This document shows positions 18,176-25,883 of a stretch of 51,144 nt of DNA, one piece after another. The stretch's first letter is position 1. Each line of letters begins with the position of its first letter. The DNA is from an uncultured Maritimibacter sp. (lineage in GTDB: Bacteria; Pseudomonadota; Alphaproteobacteria; Rhodobacterales; Rhodobacteraceae): positions 1 through 51,144 of the forward strand of contig CAJXYS010000020.1 in NCBI GenBank assembly GCA_913063035.1. Reading direction: 5' to 3'. The notes beneath the pieces were generated by a model, which did not search any database, was not told the DNA's origin, and saw only the letters and a list, made by a program, of their open reading frames with translations. A program made the position numbers and the translations under genes.

Positions 18176-18640
18176 TCAGCCATGTGACGCCCGGGCGAAA
18201 ACATCCGCCAGCATGTCGGCCAGTTCCCGTGCATCGGTCTCGTCGAACGCGTCGGCGCGGTCGCTGTCCAGGTCGAACACGCCCAGCAGCCCGCCCGACC
18301 CGTCGAACACCGGCAGGACCAGTTCCGACCGGGTCGAGGCGGCGCAGGCGATATGGCCGGGGAAGGCCTCGACATCCGGGACGCGTTGCGTCTCGCCGCT
18401 GCGCGCGGCAGCGCCGCAGACCCCGCGTGAAAAGGGAATGACCAGGCAGCCATGCCCGCCCTGGTAGGGGCCGATCTTGAGCGTCTCGCCGCCCACATTG
18501 CGGTAGAACCCCACCCAGTCGAAACGGTCGTCGGCGTGGAAGACCTCGCAGGTGACGGTCGCCATCAATGCGACGGTGTCGGTCTCGCCCGCGGTCAGGG
18601 CCGCGACGGTCTTGCGAAGGGTCGGGTAGTCGACGCGCAT
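18176..18640 (-). CDS. Free methionine-(R)-sulfoxide reductase (GAF domain)
   Basis: This single GAF-domain enzyme (154 aa) reduces free Met-R-sulfoxide. The three cysteines of the family are present at the right distances: GHGC, then RGVC ten residues later, then HIAC 24 residues further on, the same spacing as Cys84, Cys94 and Cys118 of the E. coli enzyme. The conserved DWVGFYR and GVFDLDSD segments are also visible. GAAAGGAG precedes the ATG. It lies 37 nt downstream of the thiolase gene and may be in its transcript; the link is probably not functional. Confidence 0.92.
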   Translation of the reverse strand: MRVDYPTLRKTVAALTAGETDTVALMATVTCEVFHADDRFDWVGFYRNVGGETLKIGPYQGGHGCLVIPFSRGVCGAAARSGETQRVPDVEAFPGHIACAASTRSELVLPVFDGSGGLLGVFDLDSDRADAFDETDARELADMLADVFARASHG

Positions 18641-18677
18641 GACGCTCCTTTCGAAAGGGACCCCGGCCCGGGCCGGC

Positions 18678-19856
18678 TCAGATCCGTTCCAGCGCGATGG
18701 CCGTGCCCTCGCCGCCCCCGATGCAGATCGCCGCGACGCCGCGCCTGACGTCCCGGCGTTCCATCTCGGACAGCAGGGTCACCATGATGCGTGCGCCGGA
18801 GGCCCCGATCGGGTGGCCGAGCGCGCAGGCCCCGCCGTTGACGTTGAGCTTCTCGCGCGGGACGCCCATCTCGGCCATGAAGGCCATCGGCACCACGGCG
18901 AAGGCTTCGTTCACCTCCCAGAGATCGACATCGTCCACTGTCCAGCCCAGCCGGTCGAGCAGCTTCCGCGTCGCCGGGACCGGCGCGGTGGTGAACCAAC
19001 CCGGCGCCTGGGCGTGGCTCGCATGCCCGCGGATCACGGCGCGGGTCTTGAGCCCGGCGGCGTCCGCGGCCGCGCGCCGCGCCAGCACCAGCGCCGCCGC
19101 CCCGTCCGAAATCGACGACGCGTTGGCCGGCGTCACGGTGCCGTCCTTCCGGAAGGCGGGTTTCAGCTGCGGGATCTTGTCGGGGCGGGCCTGGCCGGGC
19201 TGCTCGTCCGCGGCCACGACGCGCGCGCCCTTCCGGGTCGTGACCGTGACCGGCGTGATCTCGGCGTCGAAGGCCCCGGTTTCCTGCGCCGCCAGCGCGT
19301 TCTCGAGAGATTGCAGCGCGTAGCCGTCCTGAGCGGCGCGGGTGAACTGGTATTTCTCCGCGCAGTCCTCTGCGAAGGTGCCCATCAGGCGGCCCTTGTC
19401 ATAGGCGTCCTCCAGCCCGTCGAGGAACATGTGGTCGATCACCTGCGCATGGCCCAGCCGCGCACCGCCGCGCATCTTGGGCAGCAGGTAGGGTGCGCCG
19501 GTCATGCTCTCCATGCCGCCGGCCACCAGCAGGTCCGACGCCCCGAGTGCCAGCTGGTCATGGGCCATCATCACCGTCTTCATGCCCGATCCGCACATCT
19601 TGTTCACGGTCGTCGCGGGCACGTCTTCGGACAGCCCGGCGGCGAAGCCGGCCTGGCGCGCCGGCGCCTGGCCCTGGCCGGCCGGCAGGACGCAACCCAT
19701 CAGGAGTTCCTGCACGGTTTCGGCGCCGGCCCCCGCATCGGACAGCGCGGCGCGGATCGCGGTGCCGCCGAGGTCCGCCGCCGGCACATCGGCCAGCGCC
19801 CCCTGGAAACCGCCCATCGGCGTGCGAGCCGCGCCCGCGATGACTACCTCGTCCAT
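18678..19856 (-). CDS. Acetyl-CoA acetyltransferase / thiolase
   Basis: A thiolase-fold enzyme of 392 aa that condenses or cleaves acyl-CoA. The acylated nucleophile is Cys in NKMCGSGMK; the other active-site elements are NEAFAV, the GGACALGHPIG histidine and CIGGGEG at the C-terminus. I start at ATG 19856, preceded by GGGAGG; a longer frame adds 20 residues with no family similarity. No phaB or beta-oxidation partner is adjacent, so a biosynthetic (PhaA/AtoB) or degradative role cannot be settled. Confidence 0.94.
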   Translation of the reverse strand: MDEVVIAGAARTPMGGFQGALADVPAADLGGTAIRAALSDAGAGAETVQELLMGCVLPAGQGQAPARQAGFAAGLSEDVPATTVNKMCGSGMKTVMMAHDQLALGASDLLVAGGMESMTGAPYLLPKMRGGARLGHAQVIDHMFLDGLEDAYDKGRLMGTFAEDCAEKYQFTRAAQDGYALQSLENALAAQETGAFDAEITPVTVTTRKGARVVAADEQPGQARPDKIPQLKPAFRKDGTVTPANASSISDGAAALVLARRAAADAAGLKTRAVIRGHASHAQAPGWFTTAPVPATRKLLDRLGWTVDDVDLWEVNEAFAVVPMAFMAEMGVPREKLNVNGGACALGHPIGASGARIMVTLLSEMERRDVRRGVAAICIGGGEGTAIALERI

Positions 19857-19984
19857 GCGCTTACCTCCCTTTCCCGGCGTTCCCTTTCCTATTCCAGCCT
19901 TCGCGCGGCTTCGCAAGGGTCGCGATCACCGCTTGGTAACCCCGGTGTGCCTAGATTGCCCCGACCTTGTGGAAAGGTGACAGG

Positions 19985-20326
19985 ATGCAGTTGGAAAGCG
20001 AAGAACATGACGACGTGCTCGTCCTTCGCCCGGCCGAACCGCGGCTCGACGCGGCCGTGGCGATTCAGTTCAAGGACGCCGTGCGCGCGCGGCTGACGGA
20101 TGCCACGCGGCGTGTGATCCTCGACCTGTCGCGGGTGGAGTTCCTCGACAGCAGCGGGCTTGGCGCGGTGGTGGCGGTGATGAAATTCGCGGGCCCGGAC
20201 CGCGGATTTGCCCTGGCCGGCCTGACCCCCGCGGTCGACAAGGTTTTCCGGCTGACCCGCATGGACCAGGTGTTTCGGATTCACCCGGATCTCGCGACCG
20301 CGCTCGGGGTCGGGAACGGCCAGTGA
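19985..20326 (+). CDS. STAS-domain anti-sigma factor antagonist
   Basis: A 113-aa SpoIIAA/RsbV-like protein. The phosphorylatable serine lies in FLDSSGLGAVV (about residue 57). In partner switching, the unphosphorylated form binds the kinase-type anti-sigma factor. ATG 19985 follows GAAAGGTGACAGG. Its TGA overlaps the GTG of the next gene, the cognate kinase. What is unusual is the further coupling to sulfotransferase and polysaccharide polymerase genes in the same operon; no sigma factor and no PP2C phosphatase is nearby. Confidence 0.92.
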   Translation: MQLESEEHDDVLVLRPAEPRLDAAVAIQFKDAVRARLTDATRRVILDLSRVEFLDSSGLGAVVAVMKFAGPDRGFALAGLTPAVDKVFRLTRMDQVFRIHPDLATALGVGNGQ

Positions 20327-20787
20327 CGGCGGCCGCGGATCTCAGTTGCCGCTTCGCCGCAGGCCCCGCCGCGGTCCGGACCGCGCTCGCCGCGGTGGCC
20401 GATGCGCTGGACGACCGGATCGACCGGCGGCATGCGCGGCTGACGGTGGAACTGGTCCTCGCCGAGGTTCTGAACAATATCCTCGAACATGCCTGTACCG
20501 ATCGCGCCGATCATCGCATCGGCCTGGACCTCTGGATACGGCGCGACCGTGTCTGCTGCGTCGTCTTCGATGACGGCCGGGCGATGCCCCAAGGCGCGCC
20601 GCCGCGCCCGACGCCTCTGCGCCCCCATGCCCTGCCCGAACGCGGCTTCGGCTGGCGCCTGATCCGCGGCCTGACCAGCGAGTTCGGCTATCTGCGCGTG
20701 GCGGGCTGCAACGTGCTGATCCTGCATCTGCCGTTGCCCAAGGCGCAGGGCGCGGCCGCGCATCTCCCCGACGGGGCGCGGATATGA
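20323..20787 (+). CDS. Anti-sigma factor-type serine kinase (HATPase domain, RsbW/SpoIIAB-like)
   Basis: A 154-aa GHKL ATPase domain. The N-box is LVLAEVLNNILEHA (about 47-60), the G1 box VVFDDGRAMP, and the G2-like segment ERGFGWRLIRGL. It should phosphorylate the STAS protein encoded just before it and sequester a partner, either a sigma factor or another effector. It starts with GTG at 20323, overlapping the STAS stop, and its TGA overlaps the ATG of the first sulfotransferase gene. Confidence 0.9.
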   Translation: MTAAADLSCRFAAGPAAVRTALAAVADALDDRIDRRHARLTVELVLAEVLNNILEHACTDRADHRIGLDLWIRRDRVCCVVFDDGRAMPQGAPPRPTPLRPHALPERGFGWRLIRGLTSEFGYLRVAGCNVLILHLPLPKAQGAAAHLPDGARI

Positions 20788-21545
20788 TCCCGGTGCCGTC
20801 CCCGTTGCTTTTGCCGCGACCGCCGGCCCTGGGCGGGATCCGCCAGTCCCTGCGCCGCGTGGTGGCCGCACGGCCCGCGGTCTACCTGCCGCTCCGCGCG
20901 TGCCGCCGGCCCGGCACGGTGCTGGATGCCCGGACCGATCTGGTGATCGAGGGCGCCCCCCGCTGCGGCAACACCTGGGCCGAATTCGCGCTCCGCCGGT
21001 GCCGTCCGGATCTCCGGCTCGCGCATCATTCCCATGCCGCCGCCCATGTGAAACGGGCGCTCTCGCGGGATATCCCGGTGCTGGTGGTGATCCGCGACCC
21101 GGATGCGGCGGTGGCCTCGCGCCTGGCGATGGGCACGGGCGCGGTGACGGTGCGCGGGGCGTTCCTCGACTACGCCGCCTTCTACGAGGCCCTGGCGTCC
21201 TGGCGCGGCCCTGGACTGCTGGTCGCCGATTTCGCGGCCGTCACACGGGCGATGAGCCGGGTGGTGGCCGCGCTCGAGGCACGGTTCGCGCTGGACCTGG
21301 CGCCGTTCGACGATGCCTGCCCCGCGACCCGCGCGGCGGTGCTGGCCGCGATGGATGCGCATGCCCGCGCCGCGGGTCTGGCGCGGGGCGCCGCCTCGCG
21401 GTCCAACCCCCTTGGCCACGACGCCGCGCATGGCGCGCGCCTGCGCGCCGCCCGTGCGGCCATCGCGGCGCCCGGGGCGGCCCGCGCCCGGGCCCGGGCC
21501 CAAGCGGCGCGCGCCGCCTTCGGTGCCGATATCGCCGGGGCCTGA
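20784..21545 (+). CDS. Sulfotransferase-like P-loop protein 1
   Basis: This 253-aa protein shows a sulfotransferase-type nucleotide site: the 5'-phosphosulfate loop IEGAPRCGNTWAEFAL (about 54-69), where the usual K-S/T-G-T is replaced by R-C-G-N, and the 3'-phosphate segment VIRDPDAAVASR. PAPS-dependent sulfation of a glycan is the expected role. The C-terminus is Ala/Arg-rich and low in complexity. It is coupled by ATGA overlap to the kinase before it and lies 3 nt from the second sulfotransferase. The loop change weakens confidence in catalytic activity. Confidence 0.75.
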   Translation: MIPVPSPLLLPRPPALGGIRQSLRRVVAARPAVYLPLRACRRPGTVLDARTDLVIEGAPRCGNTWAEFALRRCRPDLRLAHHSHAAAHVKRALSRDIPVLVVIRDPDAAVASRLAMGTGAVTVRGAFLDYAAFYEALASWRGPGLLVADFAAVTRAMSRVVAALEARFALDLAPFDDACPATRAAVLAAMDAHARAAGLARGAASRSNPLGHDAAHGARLRAARAAIAAPGAARARARAQAARAAFGADIAGA

Positions 21546-21548
21546 GCG

Positions 21549-22439
21549 ATGGGTTTGCCGGCCTTCCTGCTGATCGGCGCGATGAAGGCCGGAACGACGA
21601 CGCTCTATCATGACCTGCGCCGGGTGCCGGGGCTCTGGCTGCCGCCGGAGAAAGAGCCGGGGGATCTGCTGGACCCGGCCGTCGAGACGCCGGAAGGGCG
21701 GGCGCGCTACGCGGCCAAGTTCGCCGCGGCGCCGGCAGGCTGCCGTCCGGGCGAGGCGACCACCGCCTACGCGAAGCGCCCTGACCACGAGGGCGTCGCC
21801 CACCGCGCGGTGCGGGTCCTCGGCCCGCGGCTGCGGGTGATCTACCTGGTGCGCGATCCGGTCGACCGGATCGCAAGCCAGGTCCGCCATGCCGCCAGCC
21901 TCGGGGACGAGACCCGGCCGCCCGACATCGCCGTGCGCGCCGATCCGAGCTACCTGGCCTATAGCCGTTACGGATGGCAGATCGAGCCCTGGCTGGCACG
22001 GCTCGGTCCCGCGCAGGTGCTTGTCCTCAGTTTCGAGGTCTATGCCGCGCACCGGCAGGCGGGGCTCGACCGGGTTTGCGCTTTCCTGGGCGTCGACGCC
22101 GTCCCGGCCGGGGCGCTCCCCGCCAACGCGAGCGCGTGCCGGCGCGTGACGCGGCCCGGCTCGGTCCTGCGTCGCGTCGCGCGGTCGCGGAGCTATCTCT
22201 ACCGGGTCAAGCCGCGGCTGCCGCCCCGGCTCCACGCCGTGCTGAAAGCCGTCGCGCTGCCGCGTGCGCCGGCCGCCGCAGCCCGTGCCGGGCTTGCCCC
22301 GGCGACGGCCGCGGCGCTGCGTGCGGCGCTGGCCGACGACGCGCTGGCGGTGCGGGCAGGGGAAAGGGCCGGGGCGCTCCGCCGCGGCATGTCCGTCCCG
22401 GCCGAGATCGCCCTGCCCGACGGGATCGCCCCCCCGTGA
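21549..22439 (+). CDS. Sulfotransferase 2 (PAPS-dependent, glycan type)
   Basis: A 296-aa protein with the classic P-loop IGAMKAGTTTLY (about 8-19), an acidic PEKEPGDLL segment, and the 3'-phosphate site YLVRDPVDRIASQ with Arg and Ser. This is the heparan-sulfotransferase-like pattern. It probably transfers sulfate from PAPS to the sugar chain made by the neighbouring genes, on the cytosolic side. The TGA overlaps the GTG of the polymerase gene. Confidence 0.9.
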   Translation: MGLPAFLLIGAMKAGTTTLYHDLRRVPGLWLPPEKEPGDLLDPAVETPEGRARYAAKFAAAPAGCRPGEATTAYAKRPDHEGVAHRAVRVLGPRLRVIYLVRDPVDRIASQVRHAASLGDETRPPDIAVRADPSYLAYSRYGWQIEPWLARLGPAQVLVLSFEVYAAHRQAGLDRVCAFLGVDAVPAGALPANASACRRVTRPGSVLRRVARSRSYLYRVKPRLPPRLHAVLKAVALPRAPAAAARAGLAPATAAALRAALADDALAVRAGERAGALRRGMSVPAEIALPDGIAPP

Positions 22440-23755
22440 TCCGGGCGTCCGCCATCGACTGGCCGCTCGCCCTGGTCTTCGTGCTGGGGCCGGTGCAGTG
22501 GGTCACCCTGGTCGATACCGGGCTCGCGCTGAAGCCCGTGCATCTGCCGGTGATCCTTTGCGCCCTGGCTGGCTTTGCGCGGGCCGGGCGAGCCCGGGGC
22601 GCGGCCGCGCGGGCCAGCGTCGCCGCCGCAGGGCCGCTCGCGCTGGTCTACGTCGCCTATCTCGCCGTGCTTCTGACCGGGGTTTTCCCCGCGGACGATC
22701 CCGGGCGCGGGGCCGCGCTGGTCGCCAAGCTCTGGCTTCAGGCGGTCCTCGCGGCGGGCGTGTTCCTCTACCTGTTGCGCCTGCCGGTCCGCCGGATCTG
22801 CGACAGCGTGGTCGCGGGCGGCCTGATGGGCGCGGGCGTCTTTGTCGCGCTGGCCTGGATGACACTGGCCGCGCATGGACAGTCCCTGCCGGGCCTCGTG
22901 GCGGAGGCCCTCGCCACGGGCAGCCCGGCGCCTCTGCAGTTCAGGCTTTTCCTGACGCTCTTCAACGCGGGCGACTGGGCGGCGGGCGGGGCGCGCACGC
23001 CGGCGTCGCTCCGGCAGGTCTCGCTCGGGTTCTTCTGCATCACCGGCCTCTTCTCGGCGGCGGCGCTGGTCGCACCGGCGCGCGGGACCGCGGCCCGCCT
23101 GGCCGGTGCCGCCGGGCTCGGCGCCGCGCTTCTGCTTGTCCTGGCAAGCCTGAGCCGAAGCCTCGCGCTGGTGCTCGTGCTCTCGGGGATGCTCGTGGCG
23201 GCCGGGCTTGTCCGAAGCCGGGGGCAGGCAGCTCTTTTCGCGGGGCTGGTGGTCGCCGCCGGGGTCGGGCTGGCTTGGCTGGCCGGCGCGACCGCCGGGA
23301 TCTTCGAGCTTCTCGGCGCCCGCTACGGGGACATCGGCGCCGACGGCCGTCTTCACCAATATGTGCGAACGCTGGACAGCATCGCGGCCGCGCCGCTCAC
23401 CGGGTACGGCACCGGCCATGTGGAGGAGTTTCGCCCCGGGGCCCGGAACATGGTGCACAACCTGCTGCTGGGGGCCTGGGTCCAGGCCGGCGCCGCGGGT
23501 CTCGCGCTCGCGCTGGCCATGACCCTGGCCGCGCTCTGGCTGCTTCTCGGGCGGGTGGCGGTCCTCAGACGCCGGCCGGATCTGCTGGCGCTCGCGGCGC
23601 TGCCGATCCTGCCGCTGCTGCGCAGCCAGCTTGGCGGACAGGGCGGGAATTATGCCCTGCCGGAACTGCTGGCGTTCGTGCTGGGGCTGGCGCTGTTGTT
23701 CCGGCCGGCTCTGGTCTCGGCGGGCCGGAGCACCCGCGCCGTGAGCATCAGCTGA
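22436..23755 (+). CDS. O-antigen ligase/polymerase-like (Wzy-type) membrane protein
   Basis: A 439-aa protein with about 11-12 hydrophobic helices and one larger loop with the Wzy_C-like pattern PLTGYGTGHVEEF...NMVHNLLLGAWVQAG (about residues 319-350). It would polymerise lipid-linked repeat units in the periplasm. It starts with GTG at 22436, overlapping the upstream TGA; longer in-frame extensions cross the sulfotransferase and are not believed. Its last 106 nt overlap the end of the convergent flippase gene. Confidence 0.85.
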   Translation: MIRASAIDWPLALVFVLGPVQWVTLVDTGLALKPVHLPVILCALAGFARAGRARGAAARASVAAAGPLALVYVAYLAVLLTGVFPADDPGRGAALVAKLWLQAVLAAGVFLYLLRLPVRRICDSVVAGGLMGAGVFVALAWMTLAAHGQSLPGLVAEALATGSPAPLQFRLFLTLFNAGDWAAGGARTPASLRQVSLGFFCITGLFSAAALVAPARGTAARLAGAAGLGAALLLVLASLSRSLALVLVLSGMLVAAGLVRSRGQAALFAGLVVAAGVGLAWLAGATAGIFELLGARYGDIGADGRLHQYVRTLDSIAAAPLTGYGTGHVEEFRPGARNMVHNLLLGAWVQAGAAGLALALAMTLAALWLLLGRVAVLRRRPDLLALAALPILPLLRSQLGGQGGNYALPELLAFVLGLALLFRPALVSAGRSTRAVSIS

Positions 23756-24954
23756 CCGGCCGTCAGTAACGTCATCGCCGCTGCCGTCGCCGCGGCGGCG
23801 CCGGCCGCCCCGTGGACGGGGATCAACACGAGGTTCGCCGCAACGCCGAAGAGCAGCGCCGTCCAGGCCAGCGCGGCCCCGGCGCGCCCCCGGCCCAGCG
23901 CAAGGGCAATGCCGGTGGCCACGAGCCCCGGTGCGGCCGCCACCTGGGCAACTGCAAGCCAGGTCAGGGCCGGCATCGCCAGGGCGAACTCGGTGCCGAA
24001 GACCGCGACCAGGGCCGGTGTCCCGGCAAGGCAGAGGACCGCTCCGACGACCGCCGCACTGCCGGCGGCCGCGGCGACCGCACCGCGGTATAGCCGACGC
24101 GCATGGCGCAGCCGCCCGGCCGCCAGCGCGGCGGTGATCCGCGGCACCGCGACGGTGACCAGCACCGCGACGGGCGCGGATTGCAGCAGGCTCAGTTTCT
24201 GCGCCGCCGCGTAGAGGCCGGTTTCCGCGACAGAGGCCAGAAGCGGTAGCATGACGATATCGGCCCGCAGCAGGGCGAGCCGCGCGGACAGGCCGGTCAG
24301 GGCGATCAGCGCGGCGACCTGCCAGGCGCGTTTCAGCCGGGCCGGGGGGGTGTCGCCGGGCGCCCGCGGCACAAGGGACCAGCGGGTGTGCCTGGCCCAG
24401 GCCACCGCGGCCAGTCCCGCGGCCGCATGGGCGGCGACCGCCGCGGCCGGGCTGGACAGGAGCGGTGTCACTGCCAGGCACAGGACGCCGAGCGGGGGCA
24501 GGAGTTCATCCGTGGCGATGGCGCGTCCCGGTCGCCCGAGGCCGGCCAACGCGGCGCGGGACATGGCCCGGAAAGCCATGACCGGGACAAGCACCGCCGC
24601 GCCGATCAGCACCAGCCCCACCGTTCCGCCCGCCAGGACGCCGGCGGCCGCCATCCCGGCGGCGAGTCCCAGGCTGCCGCGGGCCACCATGCGGTCGCCG
24701 GTCGCCTGCAAACGGGCCAGCGCCCGGCCCGCGCGCCTTGACCGGTAGCGCGGCAGGGCACGGGTCAGCAAGGCGGGCCAGCCAAGCGCCCCGATCCGGC
24801 CGCCGAGCGCCGCCGCGCCGAGTGTCGCCGCCAAAAGCCCGTATCCCTCCACGCCGAGGCGCCGGGCCAGGACCACGGCCGCCAGAAGGCCCGCGACACG
24901 GGCCAGCCCAGCCACGGCGCCGGTCCGGGCGAGACTTGCCAGCAGGGCCGTCAC
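23650..24954 (-). CDS. Polysaccharide flippase (Wzx/MATE-like)
   Basis: A 434-aa protein with about 12-14 hydrophobic helices, the pattern RVAGLLAAVVLARRLGVEGYGLLAA at the start and KLSLLQSAPVAVLVTVAVPRI in the middle, both typical of O-antigen flippases. It would move the lipid-linked repeat across the inner membrane. The start is GTG 24954, overlapping the stop of the SGNH-type gene (GTGA). It is last of eight genes in the minus-strand exopolysaccharide operon and overlaps the polymerase gene tail to tail. Confidence 0.85.
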   Translation of the reverse strand: MTALLASLARTGAVAGLARVAGLLAAVVLARRLGVEGYGLLAATLGAAALGGRIGALGWPALLTRALPRYRSRRAGRALARLQATGDRMVARGSLGLAAGMAAAGVLAGGTVGLVLIGAAVLVPVMAFRAMSRAALAGLGRPGRAIATDELLPPLGVLCLAVTPLLSSPAAAVAAHAAAGLAAVAWARHTRWSLVPRAPGDTPPARLKRAWQVAALIALTGLSARLALLRADIVMLPLLASVAETGLYAAAQKLSLLQSAPVAVLVTVAVPRITAALAAGRLRHARRLYRGAVAAAAGSAAVVGAVLCLAGTPALVAVFGTEFALAMPALTWLAVAQVAAAPGLVATGIALALGRGRAGAALAWTALLFGVAANLVLIPVHGAAGAAAATAAAMTLLTAGQLMLTARVLRPAETRAGRNNSASPSTNASSSGRA

Positions 24955-25883
24955 CCGGGCCCGTCCCCGCAGCGCGAAAGATCTCCCGGAAGGTGACGGA
25001 GCGTGGCCCGCGCGCCCTGCACGCTCGTGTGCAGTGGGTCCGTGAACCCCGCGGGCACGGCATCGAGCACGCCGCCCAGATCCAGCACCGGCCGGCCAAG
25101 CCGGGCTGCCAGCGTCCGGGGCCAGTCGGCCGGCCCCCAATGCGCTCGCGCGACCGGGTGAAGCGGCGCGACGATCAGGACGGTCCGGACCCCCGCGGCG
25201 TCCAGACGCGCCACCAGGCTTCGCAGCGCCGCGACGGCGTCGGGCGCCGGGATGAGCCGCCGCGGGGGCGCGGCGCGGAACGCGGCCAGTACACCGGGCG
25301 CCGGGGCGGCGCCGGCAGGCCTGGCCCGCTCCGCGCCGCGGCCGATGTGGTAAAGACCGCGCCAGAACAACTGGCCGTTCAGCACCGCTGACCGGAAAAG
25401 CCGGGTCCAGGGCAAGCGCGCCTCGGTTCCTTCCGCGACAAGCCGCGCGAGCCGCGGGCTTTGCCCGGCATAAAGCGCGAGATCGGTGCGGCTCAGGTCG
25501 CGGCCGAAAAGGGCCGACACCTCGATCAGGGCGGCGTCCAGCCCGGGCCTGCGATCCAGCGCATCGGCACCGAGCGCCGCGACGCTCTCCATGCCGAGGC
25601 CGTCATGGGCCAGGCCGAGAACCGGCCGGCACAGATGACGGGACAGCAGCCGGGCTGGGAAGGCGTGCCGCGCCCGGGAGTGACCGAGCACCAGGAGCGT
25701 GCCGGGTTCAGCGCGTGCCGGATCACCCAGGTAGAGCCGCGCATGGGGCTGCTCACTGGCCGCCAGCAGTCGGAACGCCAGCGCGTGGATCGCCCGGTCG
25801 ACCATCAGCACCGCGAGCGCGACGCCCGCCAGCAGCAGCAGCGGAGCCAGCGGACGGGGTCTTTCAGAACCGGAAATAGACAA
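24951..25883 (-). CDS. SGNH/AlgJ-like membrane-anchored protein, partner of the MBOAT acyltransferase
   Basis: A 310-aa protein with one N-terminal membrane helix (about 12-34) and a periplasmic domain. VLGHSRARHAF (about 64-74) resembles SGNH block I with the nucleophile Ser, and FTDPLHTS near the C-terminus resembles block V with Asp and His. Such proteins transfer acetyl from an MBOAT partner to the polysaccharide. The start is TTG at 25883 with GGGAG upstream, inside the end of the MBOAT gene; no ATG fits. Family assignment is by motif only. Confidence 0.75.
   Translation of the reverse strand: MSISGSERPRPLAPLLLLAGVALAVLMVDRAIHALAFRLLAASEQPHARLYLGDPARAEPGTLLVLGHSRARHAFPARLLSRHLCRPVLGLAHDGLGMESVAALGADALDRRPGLDAALIEVSALFGRDLSRTDLALYAGQSPRLARLVAEGTEARLPWTRLFRSAVLNGQLFWRGLYHIGRGAERARPAGAAPAPGVLAAFRAAPPRRLIPAPDAVAALRSLVARLDAAGVRTVLIVAPLHPVARAHWGPADWPRTLAARLGRPVLDLGGVLDAVPAGFTDPLHTSVQGARATLRHLPGDLSRCGDGPG

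Noticed and set aside
22199-24481. Open frame of 760 codons on the minus strand across the polymerase region
   Set aside because: It is Arg/Gly/Ala-rich low-complexity translation antisense to the Wzy-like gene and in a shifted frame of the flippase; both real genes have clear membrane-protein features.
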